From: Clostridia bacterium
Lineage (GTDB): Bacteria > Bacillota > Clostridia > Oscillospirales > Butyricicoccaceae
Direction: 5' to 3'
Length of the DNA: 64,000 nt
Assembly (NCBI GenBank): GCA_029099685.1
Contig: JAQXOO010000025.1
Span: 1-64,000, forward strand
Made by a program: the position numbers and the translations under genes. This document shows positions 31,432-40,470 of this stretch, piece after piece. Each line of letters starts with the position of its first letter. The first letter of the stretch is position 1. Below the pieces are notes generated by a model. The model did not search any database, was not told where the DNA came from, and saw only the letters and a list, made by a program, of their open reading frames with translations.

Positions 31432-33003
31432 ATGTATGACATCCTCATCAAAAACGCCCGGATCGCCGACGGCACCGGCAACCCCATGTACCACGCCGAC
31501 GTGGCGGTAAAGGACGGCATCATCGCCCGCATCGGAAAAGGCCTGGGAGAGGCGGCTCACGTCATCGACGGCACGGGAAAGGTGCTGTCCCCGGGCTTCA
31601 TCGACGTACACAGCCATCACGACATGGGGCTGGAGCGCAATTTCGGCTGCACCAACTCCCTGGAACAGGGCATCACCACCATTGTGGGCGGTATGTGCGG
31701 CGAAAGCCCCGCCCCTATCTCCCGGGACCATCTGGAGGACTGCCTGCGGGTGTGCGGCCGGGAGCATTCCGGCGAGAGCCGGGAGGCCCGCATGGACATG
31801 GGGGATTATCTCAGGTTCGTGGACCGGCCCACCGGCGCCAACATGGCCTATCTGGTGGGCCACGGCAACCTGCGGGCCAGCGTGGTGGGCTATGCGGACC
31901 GGAAGCTCACCCCCGGTGAGCTGGCCGCTGTGGAGGCGCTGCTGCGCCGGTGCCTGAAGGCAGGGGCCCGGGGCCTGTCCTTCGGCCTGATCTATCCGCC
32001 GGGAAGCTATGCCGACACCGACGAGCTGACCGCCCTGGCCCGGGTGACCGCGGAGATGGGCGGAGTGGTCACGGTACATATGCGCAGCGAGAACACCCGG
32101 CTCATCGAGGCCACGGATGAGATGCTGCGGGTGGCCCGGGCCTCCGGCGTGCGGATGGTCATCTCTCACCACAAGGCCACCGGCGGCCCCATGAACTGGA
32201 ACAAGACCGCCGCCACCCTCTCTTTGATGGACCACGCGGTGGAGGAGGGCTGCGACATCTTCTGCGACCAATACCCCTATACCGCCTCCGCTACCGGCCT
32301 GAGCACCAACATCCCCCAATCCATGCATGTTCTGGGGGTGGATAAACTGGTGGAGATGCTGTCCACCAAAGAGGGCCGGGAGGAGCTGCGCCCCAAGATC
32401 TGCGGCACCAAAACGCCCCGGGAGCGGTTCCGGTACACCATGATCGGCAATTCCAAAAGCCACCCGGAGTATGCCGGGCGGATGCTCAACGACATTGCCG
32501 ATGAGCTGGGGGTAGATCCCTATGAGCTGCAGTGCGACCTGCTGCGGGACGACCGCCTGTCCACCGGCGGCATCTTCCACACCATGAGCGAGGAGGATGT
32601 GGTTCGGGTGATGCGGTGGCCCCGGGCCATGTTCGGCACCGACGGCCTGTATGTGCCCGGCGCGCCGGGGGGCCATCCCCGGGCCTTCGGCACCTTCCCC
32701 CGGGTGCTGGGGCGCTATGTGCGGGAGCAGAAGGTCATCACCCTGGAAAACGCCATCCGCAAGATGTGCTCCCTGCCCGCCATGGTCTATAACCTGCCCA
32801 CAAAGGGCCTGATCCGGGAGGGCATGGACGCCGACCTGGTGCTGTTTGATCCCATGACCGTGGGGGACCGGGCGGATTATGCCCACCCCAGGGAAAAGAA
32901 CCGGGGCCTGGAGTATGTGCTGGTGGGCGGAAAGATCGCCGTCCGGGACAACGTCTGCACCGGCGTTCTGGCCGGGCGGCAGCTGGCGGCCCGGGCCGAC
33001 TGA
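31432..33003 (+). CDS. D-aminoacylase-type amidohydrolase
   Basis: The 523-residue enzyme belongs to the N-acyl-D-amino-acid deacylase family of the amidohydrolase superfamily. The metal-binding HSHHD motif is at about residues 62-66. A bridging Cys occurs in GGMCGESPAP, His ligands in VTVHMRSENT and MVISHHKATGG, and the catalytic Asp in AMFGTDGLYVPG. It would release D-amino acids from N-acyl forms, or act on a related dihydropyrimidine-like substrate. It is placed between a FAD oxidoreductase and Dus in a tight operon. Confidence 0.85.
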   Translation: MYDILIKNARIADGTGNPMYHADVAVKDGIIARIGKGLGEAAHVIDGTGKVLSPGFIDVHSHHDMGLERNFGCTNSLEQGITTIVGGMCGESPAPISRDHLEDCLRVCGREHSGESREARMDMGDYLRFVDRPTGANMAYLVGHGNLRASVVGYADRKLTPGELAAVEALLRRCLKAGARGLSFGLIYPPGSYADTDELTALARVTAEMGGVVTVHMRSENTRLIEATDEMLRVARASGVRMVISHHKATGGPMNWNKTAATLSLMDHAVEEGCDIFCDQYPYTASATGLSTNIPQSMHVLGVDKLVEMLSTKEGREELRPKICGTKTPRERFRYTMIGNSKSHPEYAGRMLNDIADELGVDPYELQCDLLRDDRLSTGGIFHTMSEEDVVRVMRWPRAMFGTDGLYVPGAPGGHPRAFGTFPRVLGRYVREQKVITLENAIRKMCSLPAMVYNLPTKGLIREGMDADLVLFDPMTVGDRADYAHPREKNRGLEYVLVGGKIAVRDNVCTGVLAGRQLAARAD

Positions 33004-33980
33004 TGTTTGCGCACATTGACTGCGCGCCCATGGAGGGGGTGACCCGGGCGGTGTTCCGCCGCCGGCACCACCGGATGTTCGGCGGGGCGGACCGGTATTT
33101 CACGCCCTTTCTGTCCCCCTCTGCCGACGGGGTGTTCAGCGAAAAGGAGCTGCGGGAGGTGCTGCCCGAGGCCTGCCGCGGGGTGCCTACGGTGCCCCAG
33201 CTGCTGGCGGGCCGGGCGGAGCACTTTGTCTGGGCGGCAAAGGACATGGCGGCGCTGGGCTACCGCGAGGTCAACCTGAACCTGGGCTGCCCCTCCGGCA
33301 CGGTGGTGGCCAAGCATAAGGGGTCCGGTCTGCTGGCGGACCCCGGGGAGCTGGACCGGTTTCTGGAGGGCGTTTTTTCCGGCCTGCGGGACACGGAGAT
33401 CGCCGTTTCCGTCAAGACCCGCACCGGGCTGGCGGACAGCGGCGGCTTTCCCCGGCTGATGGAGGTGTTCAACCGCTACCCCATCTGCGTGCTGACCATC
33501 CATCCCCGGGTGGGAAAGCAGTTTTACCGGGGCGAGCCCGACCGGGAGGCCTTTGCCCTGGGATTGGAGGCGGCGGCCATGCCGGTGTGCTACAACGGCG
33601 ATGTGTTCACCCTCCGGGATGCCCGGGCCCTCCGGGAACGGTTCCCCAAGCTGGAGCGGGTGATGCTGGGCCGGGGCCTGGTGGCCGACCCGTCCCTGGC
33701 GCGGCAGCTCCGGGGCGGCCCGCCCCTGTCCGGAGGGGAACTGCGGCAGTTCCACGACGGCCTTTTGGCGGATTACCTGGCCTGCATCCAGGGGGAGGTC
33801 AACGTCCTCCACAAGATGAAGGAGCTGTGGAACTATTGGGGCTGCCTGTTTCCTCAGGAGCGGCGGGCGCTGAAGGCCATCCGCAAGGCGCCCCGCCTGG
33901 CGGAGTACCGGCGGGCGGCAGAAAGCCTTTTGGAGCGGGAGCCGGCGCCCGGCGGGGGATACAGCCCGGAATTGTTGTGA
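33003..33980 (+). CDS. dus: tRNA-dihydrouridine synthase
   Basis: The 325-residue FMN enzyme reduces uridines in tRNA. It has the N-terminal APMEGVTRAVFRR and the catalytic segment NLNLGCPSGTVVAKHKGSGL, with the conserved Cys. Next come SVKTRTGL and the TIHPRVGKQFY and LGRGLVADPSL motifs that bind FMN phosphate. Its ATG overlaps the amidohydrolase stop by one base (TGATG), so it is translationally coupled. The Dus subtype (A, B or C) is not determined. Confidence 0.92.
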   Translation: MFAHIDCAPMEGVTRAVFRRRHHRMFGGADRYFTPFLSPSADGVFSEKELREVLPEACRGVPTVPQLLAGRAEHFVWAAKDMAALGYREVNLNLGCPSGTVVAKHKGSGLLADPGELDRFLEGVFSGLRDTEIAVSVKTRTGLADSGGFPRLMEVFNRYPICVLTIHPRVGKQFYRGEPDREAFALGLEAAAMPVCYNGDVFTLRDARALRERFPKLERVMLGRGLVADPSLARQLRGGPPLSGGELRQFHDGLLADYLACIQGEVNVLHKMKELWNYWGCLFPQERRALKAIRKAPRLAEYRRAAESLLEREPAPGGGYSPELL

Positions 33981-34042
33981 AAATCCAACAAATTCCATAT
34001 CAGTTCCCCGGCAAAGGGACAGAAATTTTGTGCGAAGTTCCG

Positions 34043-34071
34043 TTGACGGCGGCAGGATCCTGTGATATGCT
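34043..34071 (+). promoter_or_regulatory. Promoter of the aromatic amino acid operon
   Basis: TTGACG and TATGCT are separated by exactly 17 bases, 36 bases upstream of the leader peptide start. Confidence 0.75.
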
Positions 34072-34106
34072 AAAGTCGTAAAGCTGCTGGAAAGGAGCCC
34101 GCGTCC

Positions 34107-34232
34107 ATGGTCCGTCTGTTCAATGACAGCCTGGCTGCCGCCGCGAAGGTATTCGCGGGCTTTTTTGCTGCCGTTCTGTTTATGTATTATTACTTTATTG
34201 GAAACAGACAGCCCGGGATGGCCTGCAGCTGA
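34107..34232 (+). CDS. Leader peptide rich in Tyr/Phe codons
   Basis: A 41-codon open frame with a good ribosome site (GGAAAGGAG, 10 bases upstream) lies between the promoter and the aromatic operon. Codons 25-30 read Phe-Met-Tyr-Tyr-Tyr-Phe, and codons 19-20 are Phe-Phe. Tyrosine and phenylalanine are the end products of the operon. The Tyr run ends about 60 bases before a strong intrinsic terminator, the arrangement of classical ribosome-mediated attenuation. The middle is hydrophobic (VFAGFFAAVLF), so a small membrane protein is an alternative. A hairpin plus T-run also lies inside the frame at 34139-34166. Confidence 0.7.
   Translation: MVRLFNDSLAAAAKVFAGFFAAVLFMYYYFIGNRQPGMACS
34139..34166 (+). 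terminator. Hairpin with T-run inside the leader peptide gene
   Basis: CCGCGAA and TTCGCGG with a GGTA loop are followed by GC and six T residues. It looks like a terminator or pause site that translating ribosomes would disrupt. It could report on translation of the leader. Confidence 0.55.
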
Positions 34233-34255
34233 TATCCCATCGAACCAGGATGTGG

Positions 34256-34291
34256 AAGCGGCTTCTGCCTTACCCGGCAGAGCCGCTTTTT
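34256..34291 (+). terminator. Attenuator terminator of the aromatic operon
   Basis: AAGCGGC-TTCTGCC and GGCAGAGCCGCTT form a stem with one bulged T and a TTACC loop, followed by TTTTT. It lies between the leader peptide stop and the first structural gene, so transcription must pass it to reach the operon. Upstream, GATGG (34217-34221) and GATG (34249-34252) can both pair with the same CCATC (34237-34241). I could not identify by eye a pairing that clearly blocks the terminator. Confidence 0.75.
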
Positions 34292-34351
34292 GAATTCCCC
34301 GCGCCGGAAATGTCCCTTTTATTTTTCCATATACCAAAGGAGGAACACACC

Positions 34352-35536
34352 ATGCTGCCCAAACGAATCTTAGACTACGGCAAGAGCGGAAACGTCATCC
34401 GCGAGATCAGCGAGTACGGCAAACAGCGCGCCCGGGAGATCGGCCCGGAAAACCTCTATGACTTCAGCATCGGCAACCCCAGCGTGCCCTGTCCGGAGCA
34501 GGTGACCCAGACCCTGATCTCCCTGCTGCAGACCGTCCCCGCCAAAAAGCTTCACGCCTATACCGCCGCCCCCGGCGATCCCGGCGTCCGGCAGGCGGTG
34601 GCCGACTATCTCAACGGGCGTTTCGGCCGGCATTGCTCCGGCGATGGTATCTACCTTACCGCCGGCGCCGCCGCGGCCCTGGCCATCAGCCTCACCGCGC
34701 TGCTGAACCCCGGCGAGGAGGTCATCCTGCCCGCGCCCTTCTTTTCCGAGTATGTGGTCTATACCGAGCAGGCCGGGGGCGTTCCCGTTATCGTACCCTG
34801 CCGGTCCGACTTCCAGCTGGATGTGGACGTCATCGAGCGCGCCATCACCGAAAAGACCCGGGTGCTGCTGCTGAACTCCCCCAACAACCCCTCCGGCGTG
34901 GTGTTCCGGGAGGACACCGTCCGGGCGGTATCCCAGCTGCTGGCCCGCAAGTCCCGGGAGCTGGGCCACACCATCTACCTGCTGTCCGACGAGCCCTACC
35001 GGGAGCTGGCCTATGACGGCATGGAGGTGCCCTATCTGCCCAATTACTATCCCAACACCCTGGTGTGCAACTCCTTCAGCAAGTGCCTGTCCCTGGCCGG
35101 CGAACGACTGGGCTATGTGCTGGTGCCCGAAACGGTGGAAAACTGGCGGGATGTCTATGCCGCGGTGTGCGGCGGCGGACGGGCTTTGGGCTACATCAAC
35201 GTCAGCTCCCTGTTCCAGTTCGCCCTGCCCGCCTGCCTGGGCCAGACCGCCGATCTGAGCATCTATGCGGAAAACCGCCGCATCCTGGTGTCCGCCCTGA
35301 AGGAATACGGCTATGAGATGGCCACCCCCGACGGCGCCTTTTACCTGTATGTCAAGGCGCTGGAGGAGGACGACATGGCCTTCTGCAAAAAGGCCCGGGA
35401 GTTTGAACTGCTGCTGGTGCCCGGCCAGGCCTTCTACTATCCCGGCTATGTCCGTGTGGCCTATTGCATGGACACCGACACCATCCGCCGCGCCCTGCCC
35501 GCCTTCAAAAAGCTGGCCCAGGCCTACGGCAAATAA
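34352..35536 (+). CDS. Class I PLP aminotransferase, probably aromatic
   Basis: The 394-residue enzyme has the fold type I signatures: LLNSPNNPSGVVF, LSDEPYRELAYDG and the PLP Lys in CNSFSKCLSLAGERLGYVLV. As first gene of the shikimate/Phe/Tyr operon it is expected to transaminate phenylpyruvate and hydroxyphenylpyruvate, the final step for Phe and Tyr. Broad-specificity aspartate aminotransferases look similar, so the substrate is inferred from context. AAAGGAGG precedes the ATG at 34352. Confidence 0.88.
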   Translation: MLPKRILDYGKSGNVIREISEYGKQRAREIGPENLYDFSIGNPSVPCPEQVTQTLISLLQTVPAKKLHAYTAAPGDPGVRQAVADYLNGRFGRHCSGDGIYLTAGAAAALAISLTALLNPGEEVILPAPFFSEYVVYTEQAGGVPVIVPCRSDFQLDVDVIERAITEKTRVLLLNSPNNPSGVVFREDTVRAVSQLLARKSRELGHTIYLLSDEPYRELAYDGMEVPYLPNYYPNTLVCNSFSKCLSLAGERLGYVLVPETVENWRDVYAAVCGGGRALGYINVSSLFQFALPACLGQTADLSIYAENRRILVSALKEYGYEMATPDGAFYLYVKALEEDDMAFCKKAREFELLLVPGQAFYYPGYVRVAYCMDTDTIRRALPAFKKLAQAYGK

Positions 35537-35554
35537 ACAGTAAGGAGACACGTC

Positions 35555-36667
35555 ATGGACAAGCTGCAGCAAGCCCGGGAGGCCATCTCCCGCATCGACG
35601 GAGAGATGGCGGACCTGTTCGTCCGCCGCATGGAGGCGGCGGCACAGGTGGCGGAATACAAAAAAGAGCGGGGACTGCCCATTTTTGACGGCGCCCGGGA
35701 GCAGGAAGTGCTGGAAAAGGGCAGCGCCCGGGTATCTGACCCGGTCCTGCGGGAGCACTATGTGCGCTTTCTCCAGAACAACATGGACGTGTCCAAGGCC
35801 TATCAGCGGCAGCTGCTGGAAGGGATGCGGGTGGCCTACAGCGGCAGCGAGGGGGCCTTTGCCCACATTGCCGCCGGGGAGATCTTCCCCCAGGCGGTAC
35901 TGGTGGGGCACCCCAATTTTCAGGAGGCCTATCAGGCGGTGGTCAGCGGCGGCTGCGACTGCGCCGTGCTGCCCCTGGAAAACAGCTCCGCCGGCGAGGT
36001 GGGGCAGGTCACCGACATGATGTTTGACGGCGGGCTGTATGTCAACGGCGTTTACGAGCTGGCGGTGCGCCACGACCTGCTGGCCCTGCCCGGCGCGGAG
36101 CTGGCCGGCATCCGCACGGTCATCAGCCACCCCCAGGCCCTGGCCCAGTGCGCTCCCTATCTGCAAAAGCGCGGCTGGCAGACCCGGGAATATGCCAACA
36201 CCGCCCTGGCCGCCCGGCTGGTGGCGGAAAGCGGCGACCGCAGCCTGGCGGCCATCGCCAGCGCCCGCACCGCCGGATTTTACGGCCTGCAGGTGCTGGA
36301 GGAGAACATCCACCGGAGCGGCAGCAACACCACCCGCTTCGGCGTGTTTTCCCGCACGGAAAACACCGCCCTGGGCAAGCGGCTGGGAGACCATTTCATT
36401 CTGCTGTTCACCACCCGCAACCAGGCGGGGGCGCTGGCCAGAGCCATCGACATCATCGGCCGGCACGGCTTCAATATGCGCACCCTCCGCAGCCGTCCCC
36501 GGAAGGACCTGTTGTGGGAATATTACTTTTATGTGGAGATGGAGGGCGACCTCCGCAGCGAAAACGGCCGGGCCATGCTGCAGGAGCTGTCCGGCTGCTG
36601 CGACCGGGTGCGGGTGGCCGGCTCCTTTACCGCCCACTGCCGCATCGGAGAGGGGGAGCGCCTGTGA
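35555..36667 (+). CDS. pheA: Chorismate mutase / prephenate dehydratase
   Basis: This bifunctional enzyme converts chorismate to prephenate and then phenylpyruvate. Of 370 residues, about 1-85 form an AroQ-type chorismate mutase (ISRIDGEMADLFVRRM). About 88-270 form the dehydratase domain, with GSEGAFAH and the catalytic Thr motif SNTTRFGVF. About 280-360 form an ACT domain for feedback by phenylalanine. The ACT ligand motif usually written ESRP appears as RSRPRK, which may alter feedback. The stop overlaps the aroB start by three bases. Confidence 0.94.
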   Translation: MDKLQQAREAISRIDGEMADLFVRRMEAAAQVAEYKKERGLPIFDGAREQEVLEKGSARVSDPVLREHYVRFLQNNMDVSKAYQRQLLEGMRVAYSGSEGAFAHIAAGEIFPQAVLVGHPNFQEAYQAVVSGGCDCAVLPLENSSAGEVGQVTDMMFDGGLYVNGVYELAVRHDLLALPGAELAGIRTVISHPQALAQCAPYLQKRGWQTREYANTALAARLVAESGDRSLAAIASARTAGFYGLQVLEENIHRSGSNTTRFGVFSRTENTALGKRLGDHFILLFTTRNQAGALARAIDIIGRHGFNMRTLRSRPRKDLLWEYYFYVEMEGDLRSENGRAMLQELSGCCDRVRVAGSFTAHCRIGEGERL

Positions 36668-37674
36668 GCCTGCGGATGGAGCTGGGCCCCAACAGCTATG
36701 ACATCACCGTGGAGCGGGGCTGCCTGCAGCGGGCGGACGCCCTTTTGAACCTGGACCGGCGGGTACTCATCGTCACCGACCGGGGCGTGCCCCGGCAGTA
36801 CGCGGAAACGCTGGCCGCCCGGTGCAAAGAGCCGGTGGTGGCCGTGGTGGCCCCCGGCGAGGGGAACAAGACCATGGAAACCGTCACCGGCCTGTGCCGG
36901 ACCATGCTGGAGCACCGCTTTTCCCGGGGGGACTGCGTGGCCGCCGTGGGCGGCGGCATGGTGGGCGACCTGGCGGGCTTCGCCGCCGCCTGCTTCATGC
37001 GGGGCGTGGATTTTTACAACCTCCCCACCACGCTGCTGTCCCAGGTAGATTCCTCCATCGGAGGAAAGACCGGCGTCAATCTGGACGGGGTGAAAAACAT
37101 CGTGGGCGCTTTCTGGCAGCCCCGGGGGGTACTCATCGACCCGGACACCCTGGACACCCTGCCCCCGCGGCTGTGGGCCGAGGGCATGGCGGAGTATGTG
37201 AAGATGGCCCTGACCCTTGACGGGGAGCTGTTCGCGGCGTTGCAGCGGGAGGACCCCCGGCAGGACATGACCCGGACGCTGGAGCGCGCCCTGGGTCTGA
37301 AAAAGAACGTGGTGGAGCGGGACGAGCGGGAAGCCGGACCCCGGAAGCTGCTCAACTTCGGCCACACCATCGGTCACGGCGTGGAAAGCGCCGCCGGGGG
37401 CGCCCTGTACCACGGCGAATGCGTGGCCCTGGGCATGCTGCCCATGTGTTCCCCCGCTGTCCGGGCGCAGCTCAGGCCGGTGCTGGAGCGGCTGGGCCTG
37501 CCCACCTCTACCGGCTTGGACAAGCAAGCTGTCTGGGAGGCCATGCTCCACGATAAAAAGAGCAATTCCGGCGGATTTTCCGCGGTTTTTGTGGAGGAAC
37601 CCGGCAAGGGCTATGTGAAGAATGTGAGCTTTGCGGAAATGCGGGCGATTTTGGAAGGAGCGTGGCAGGCGTGA
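36664..37674 (+). CDS. aroB: 3-dehydroquinate synthase
   Basis: AroB is the second shikimate enzyme, an NAD- and Zn-dependent cyclase. The 336-residue product carries GDCVAAVGGGMVGDLAGFAA, NLPTTLLSQVDSSIGGKTGV, the KNIVGAFWQP segment and the zinc-binding His residues in LNFGHTIGHGVE and YHGECVALGM. I chose GTG at 36664, overlapping the pheA stop, although an ATG four codons later is possible. Confidence 0.94.
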   Translation: MSLRMELGPNSYDITVERGCLQRADALLNLDRRVLIVTDRGVPRQYAETLAARCKEPVVAVVAPGEGNKTMETVTGLCRTMLEHRFSRGDCVAAVGGGMVGDLAGFAAACFMRGVDFYNLPTTLLSQVDSSIGGKTGVNLDGVKNIVGAFWQPRGVLIDPDTLDTLPPRLWAEGMAEYVKMALTLDGELFAALQREDPRQDMTRTLERALGLKKNVVERDEREAGPRKLLNFGHTIGHGVESAAGGALYHGECVALGMLPMCSPAVRAQLRPVLERLGLPTSTGLDKQAVWEAMLHDKKSNSGGFSAVFVEEPGKGYVKNVSFAEMRAILEGAWQA

Positions 37675-38789
37675 AAAACACCTTCGGTGAAAGCGTGGCC
37701 GTGACGTTATTCGGCGAAAGTCATGGCGAGGCCATCGGCGCGGTGATAGACGGGCTTGCCCCGGGTATCCCGGTGGACGAGGATTTTATCCGGGCCCAGC
37801 TCACCCTGCGGCGGCCCCGGGGACCGGTCTCTACCGCCCGGCAGGAAAGCGACCCCTTCCGCATCGTCAGCGGCTGCTTCGGGGGATACACCACCGGCAC
37901 GCCCCTGACCATCCTCATCCCCAACGGCGACACCAAAAGCAAGGATTATTCCAAAACAAAGGACCTGGCCCGGCCGGGCCACGCCGACCTCACCGCTCAG
38001 ATGAAGTATCACGGCTTTCAGGACTACCGGGGCGGCGGGCATTTTTCCGGGCGGATCACCGCGGCGCTGGTGGCCGCGGGGGCGGTGGCCATCACCGCAC
38101 TGAAGCAAAAGGGCGTGGTGCTGCGGTCCCACATCCGGGCCTGCGCCGGGGTGGAGGACCGCCCCTTTGCCGCAGAGGAAGCCGCCCTGCGGGCCGACCT
38201 GGCTGTGCTGGAGGGGCAGAGCTTCCCGGTGCTGGAGCCGGTGGCGGCCGCCGCCATGGAGCAGGCCATTCTGGCCGCCCGGGAGGACCGGGACAGCGTG
38301 GGCGGCATTCTGGAGACTGCCGTCTGCGGCCTGCCTGCCGGCGTGGGCGAGCCCTGGTTCGACACGGTGGAGGGTGTGCTGGCCCACGCGCTGTTTTCCA
38401 TCCCCGCCGTCAAGGGGGTGGAGTTCGGCAGCGGCTTCGCCCTGGCGGGTATGCGGGGCAGCCGGGCCAATGACCCCTTCCGGGTGGAAGAGGGCCGCTT
38501 TGTCACCGCCACCAATCACAACGGCGGCGTCAACGGCGGCATCACCAACGGGATGCCGGTGGTGTTCCGCACCGCCGTCAAGCCCACCCCGTCCATTTTT
38601 CAGACCCAGGACACGGTGGATTTTGTCCGGGGCGAAAACGCCCCGCTGACCCTGGAGGGCCGTCACGACCCGGCCATCGTCCACCGGGCGGCGGTGGTGG
38701 CGGACAGCGTCACGGCGCTGGCCCTGTGCGACCTGCTGGCCCTGCGGTTCGGCACCGACTGGCTGGCGGAACAGAAAAAGGGAGGCTGA
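37671..38789 (+). CDS. aroC: Chorismate synthase
   Basis: AroC makes chorismate from EPSP using reduced FMN. The 372-residue protein has the N-terminal motif FGESHGEAIGAVIDG, the Arg-rich RRPRGPVSTARQESD and the GRITAALVAAGAVA region. The C-terminal RHDPAIVHRAAVVADSVTAL matches the family. GTG at 37671 overlaps the aroB stop and has GAAGGAG ten bases upstream; a GTG at 37662 would be too close to it. Confidence 0.95.
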   Translation: MKNTFGESVAVTLFGESHGEAIGAVIDGLAPGIPVDEDFIRAQLTLRRPRGPVSTARQESDPFRIVSGCFGGYTTGTPLTILIPNGDTKSKDYSKTKDLARPGHADLTAQMKYHGFQDYRGGGHFSGRITAALVAAGAVAITALKQKGVVLRSHIRACAGVEDRPFAAEEAALRADLAVLEGQSFPVLEPVAAAAMEQAILAAREDRDSVGGILETAVCGLPAGVGEPWFDTVEGVLAHALFSIPAVKGVEFGSGFALAGMRGSRANDPFRVEEGRFVTATNHNGGVNGGITNGMPVVFRTAVKPTPSIFQTQDTVDFVRGENAPLTLEGRHDPAIVHRAAVVADSVTALALCDLLALRFGTDWLAEQKKGG

Positions 38790-38798
38790 GCAAACGCT

Positions 38799-40031
38799 AT
38801 GGAATACGGTTTGATCGGGGAAAAGCTGGGCCACAGCTTTTCCAGAGAGATCCATCAGCGGCTGGGGGGCTATGACTACCGGCTGCAGGAGCTGACTCCC
38901 GCCCAGCTGCCCGCTTTTCTGGAAAAACGGGATTTTCGGGGCGTCAATGTCACCATCCCCTACAAGCAGACGGTCATCCCCCTGCTGGATGAGGTGGCCC
39001 CCAAAGCCGCCGCCATCGGCGCGGTGAACACCATCGTCAACCGCCGGGGGCGGCTGTACGGCTACAACACCGACTACGACGGGATGGCGGCGCTGGCGCG
39101 CCATGCGGGACTGACGCTGAAGAATAAAAATGTGCTCATTCTGGGCACCGGCGGCACCTCCCGCACCGCTATGACGGTGGCAGCGGACCTGGGCGCCGCG
39201 GAGATCCGCCGGGTGAGCCGCACGGGCCGGGGAGACGCCATCACCTATGAACAGGCGGCGGACCTGCCGGTGCAGGTGCTCATCAACACCACCCCCTGCG
39301 GGATGTATCCCGGCTGCGACGGGCAGCCCATGGACCTGTCCCGGTTCGGCTGGCTGGAGGGTGTGCTGGACGCGGTCTACAACCCCCTGCGCACCCGGCT
39401 GGTGCTGCAGGCCCGGGACAACGGCGCCCGGGGCCAGGGGGGACTGTATATGCTGGTGGCCCAGGCGGCCGCGGCCTGCCGGCTGTTTCTGGACCGGCCG
39501 CTGCCCGACGGCGCGCTGGACAGCGTCTACCGCGCCATCCACGGGCAAAAGCAGAACATCGTTCTGACGGGGATGCCCGGCAGCGGCAAAAGCACCGTGG
39601 GCCGGGTGCTGGCCCGGCAGCTGGACCGGGAGCTGGTAGACACGGACACCGAAATCATCCGCGTGGCCAAAAAGCCCATCCCGGAGATCTTCGCCCAGCG
39701 GGGCGAGCGGGGCTTCCGCGATCTGGAAAGCCAGGTCATCCAGGAGGTGTCCCGGCGTACCGGCCTGGTCATCGCCACCGGCGGCGGGGCCATCCTGCGG
39801 GAGGAAAACGTTCGCCGCCTGCGGCAGAACGGCCGCATCTACTTCCTGGACCGCCCGGCGGAGGACATCCAGCCCACCGACGACCGGCCCCTGGCCCGGG
39901 ACATGGAGGCCGTCCGCCAGCGCTATGCCGAGCGCTATCCCCGCTATACATCTACCGCTGACGCTGCCGTTCCGGTGCGGGGCAGCGCCGAGGACGTGGC
40001 CGCGGCCATCCGGGAGGAGTTTTTGATCTGA
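38799..40031 (+). CDS. aroE-aroK: Fused shikimate dehydrogenase - shikimate kinase
   Basis: The 410-residue protein joins two shikimate steps. Residues 1 to about 248 are shikimate dehydrogenase (GEKLGHSFSREIH, NVTIPYKQTV, AIGAVNTIV, YNTDYDGM and the NADP site ILGTGGTSRTAM). From about residue 252 a shikimate kinase follows, with P-loop GMPGSGKSTVGR, VDTDTEI, the FRDLESQV motif and ATGGGAILR. It skips the 3-dehydroquinate-to-dehydroshikimate order in the pathway only because AroQ is encoded next. AroE-AroK fusions occur in some Clostridia. Confidence 0.94.
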   Translation: MEYGLIGEKLGHSFSREIHQRLGGYDYRLQELTPAQLPAFLEKRDFRGVNVTIPYKQTVIPLLDEVAPKAAAIGAVNTIVNRRGRLYGYNTDYDGMAALARHAGLTLKNKNVLILGTGGTSRTAMTVAADLGAAEIRRVSRTGRGDAITYEQAADLPVQVLINTTPCGMYPGCDGQPMDLSRFGWLEGVLDAVYNPLRTRLVLQARDNGARGQGGLYMLVAQAAAACRLFLDRPLPDGALDSVYRAIHGQKQNIVLTGMPGSGKSTVGRVLARQLDRELVDTDTEIIRVAKKPIPEIFAQRGERGFRDLESQVIQEVSRRTGLVIATGGGAILREENVRRLRQNGRIYFLDRPAEDIQPTDDRPLARDMEAVRQRYAERYPRYTSTADAAVPVRGSAEDVAAAIREEFLI

Positions 40032-40032
40032 T

Positions 40033-40470
40033 ATGAAACTGCTTGTCATCAACGGTCCCAACCTGAATCTGCTGGGCCTGCGGGAGCCTGACCATTACGG
40101 CCGGGAGACCTATCAGCAGCTGCTGGACAAGATCCGGGCCTATTGCGGGTCCCGGGGGCATGAGGTGTCCTTTTTCCAGTCCAACCACGAGGGCGCCCTG
40201 GTGGACGCCATCCAGCAGGCCTATTTTGACGGGGTGGAGGGCATCGTCATCAATCCCGGCGCATACACCCACACCAGCGTAGCCCTGCTGGACGCCGTCA
40301 AGGCGGTGTCCATCCCCACGGTGGAGGTGCATATCTCCAAGGTGGAGCAGCGGGAGGACTTCCGTCAGGTGAGCTTCATCCGCCTGGCCTGCGTCGGCAC
40401 CGTCACCGGACTGGGCACCGACGGCTACCTGCGGGCCGTAGACCTGCTGGAGGAGCACCATGTACGCTGA
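40033..40470 (+). CDS. aroQ: 3-dehydroquinate dehydratase, type II
   Basis: This 145-residue dodecameric-type dehydratase converts 3-dehydroquinate to 3-dehydroshikimate. It begins VINGPNLNLLGLREPDHYG, with the catalytic Tyr, and has FFQSNHEGALVDAI, the NPGAYTHTS motif and VEVHISKVEQREDFR. The stop of the upstream fusion and its start are adjacent, and it overlaps aroA by 11 bases. Confidence 0.95.
   Translation: MKLLVINGPNLNLLGLREPDHYGRETYQQLLDKIRAYCGSRGHEVSFFQSNHEGALVDAIQQAYFDGVEGIVINPGAYTHTSVALLDAVKAVSIPTVEVHISKVEQREDFRQVSFIRLACVGTVTGLGTDGYLRAVDLLEEHHVR

Noticed and set aside
29782..32886. 1034-codon minus-strand frame opposite the FAD oxidoreductase and D-aminoacylase
   Set aside because: This is the longest open frame in the window, but it lies over two recognisable enzymes with promoters and ribosome sites on the plus strand. 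Its composition is typical of an antisense shadow.
34072..34351. T-box or tryptophan-type riboswitch ahead of the aromatic operon
   Set aside because: I saw no T-box sequence (TGGNACC-like) or stem I specifier. A leader peptide with Tyr/Phe codons fits better.
34370..36637. 755-codon minus-strand frame opposite the aminotransferase and pheA
   Set aside because: Same reasons; the plus-strand genes overlap in ATGA-like junctions and carry catalytic motifs.
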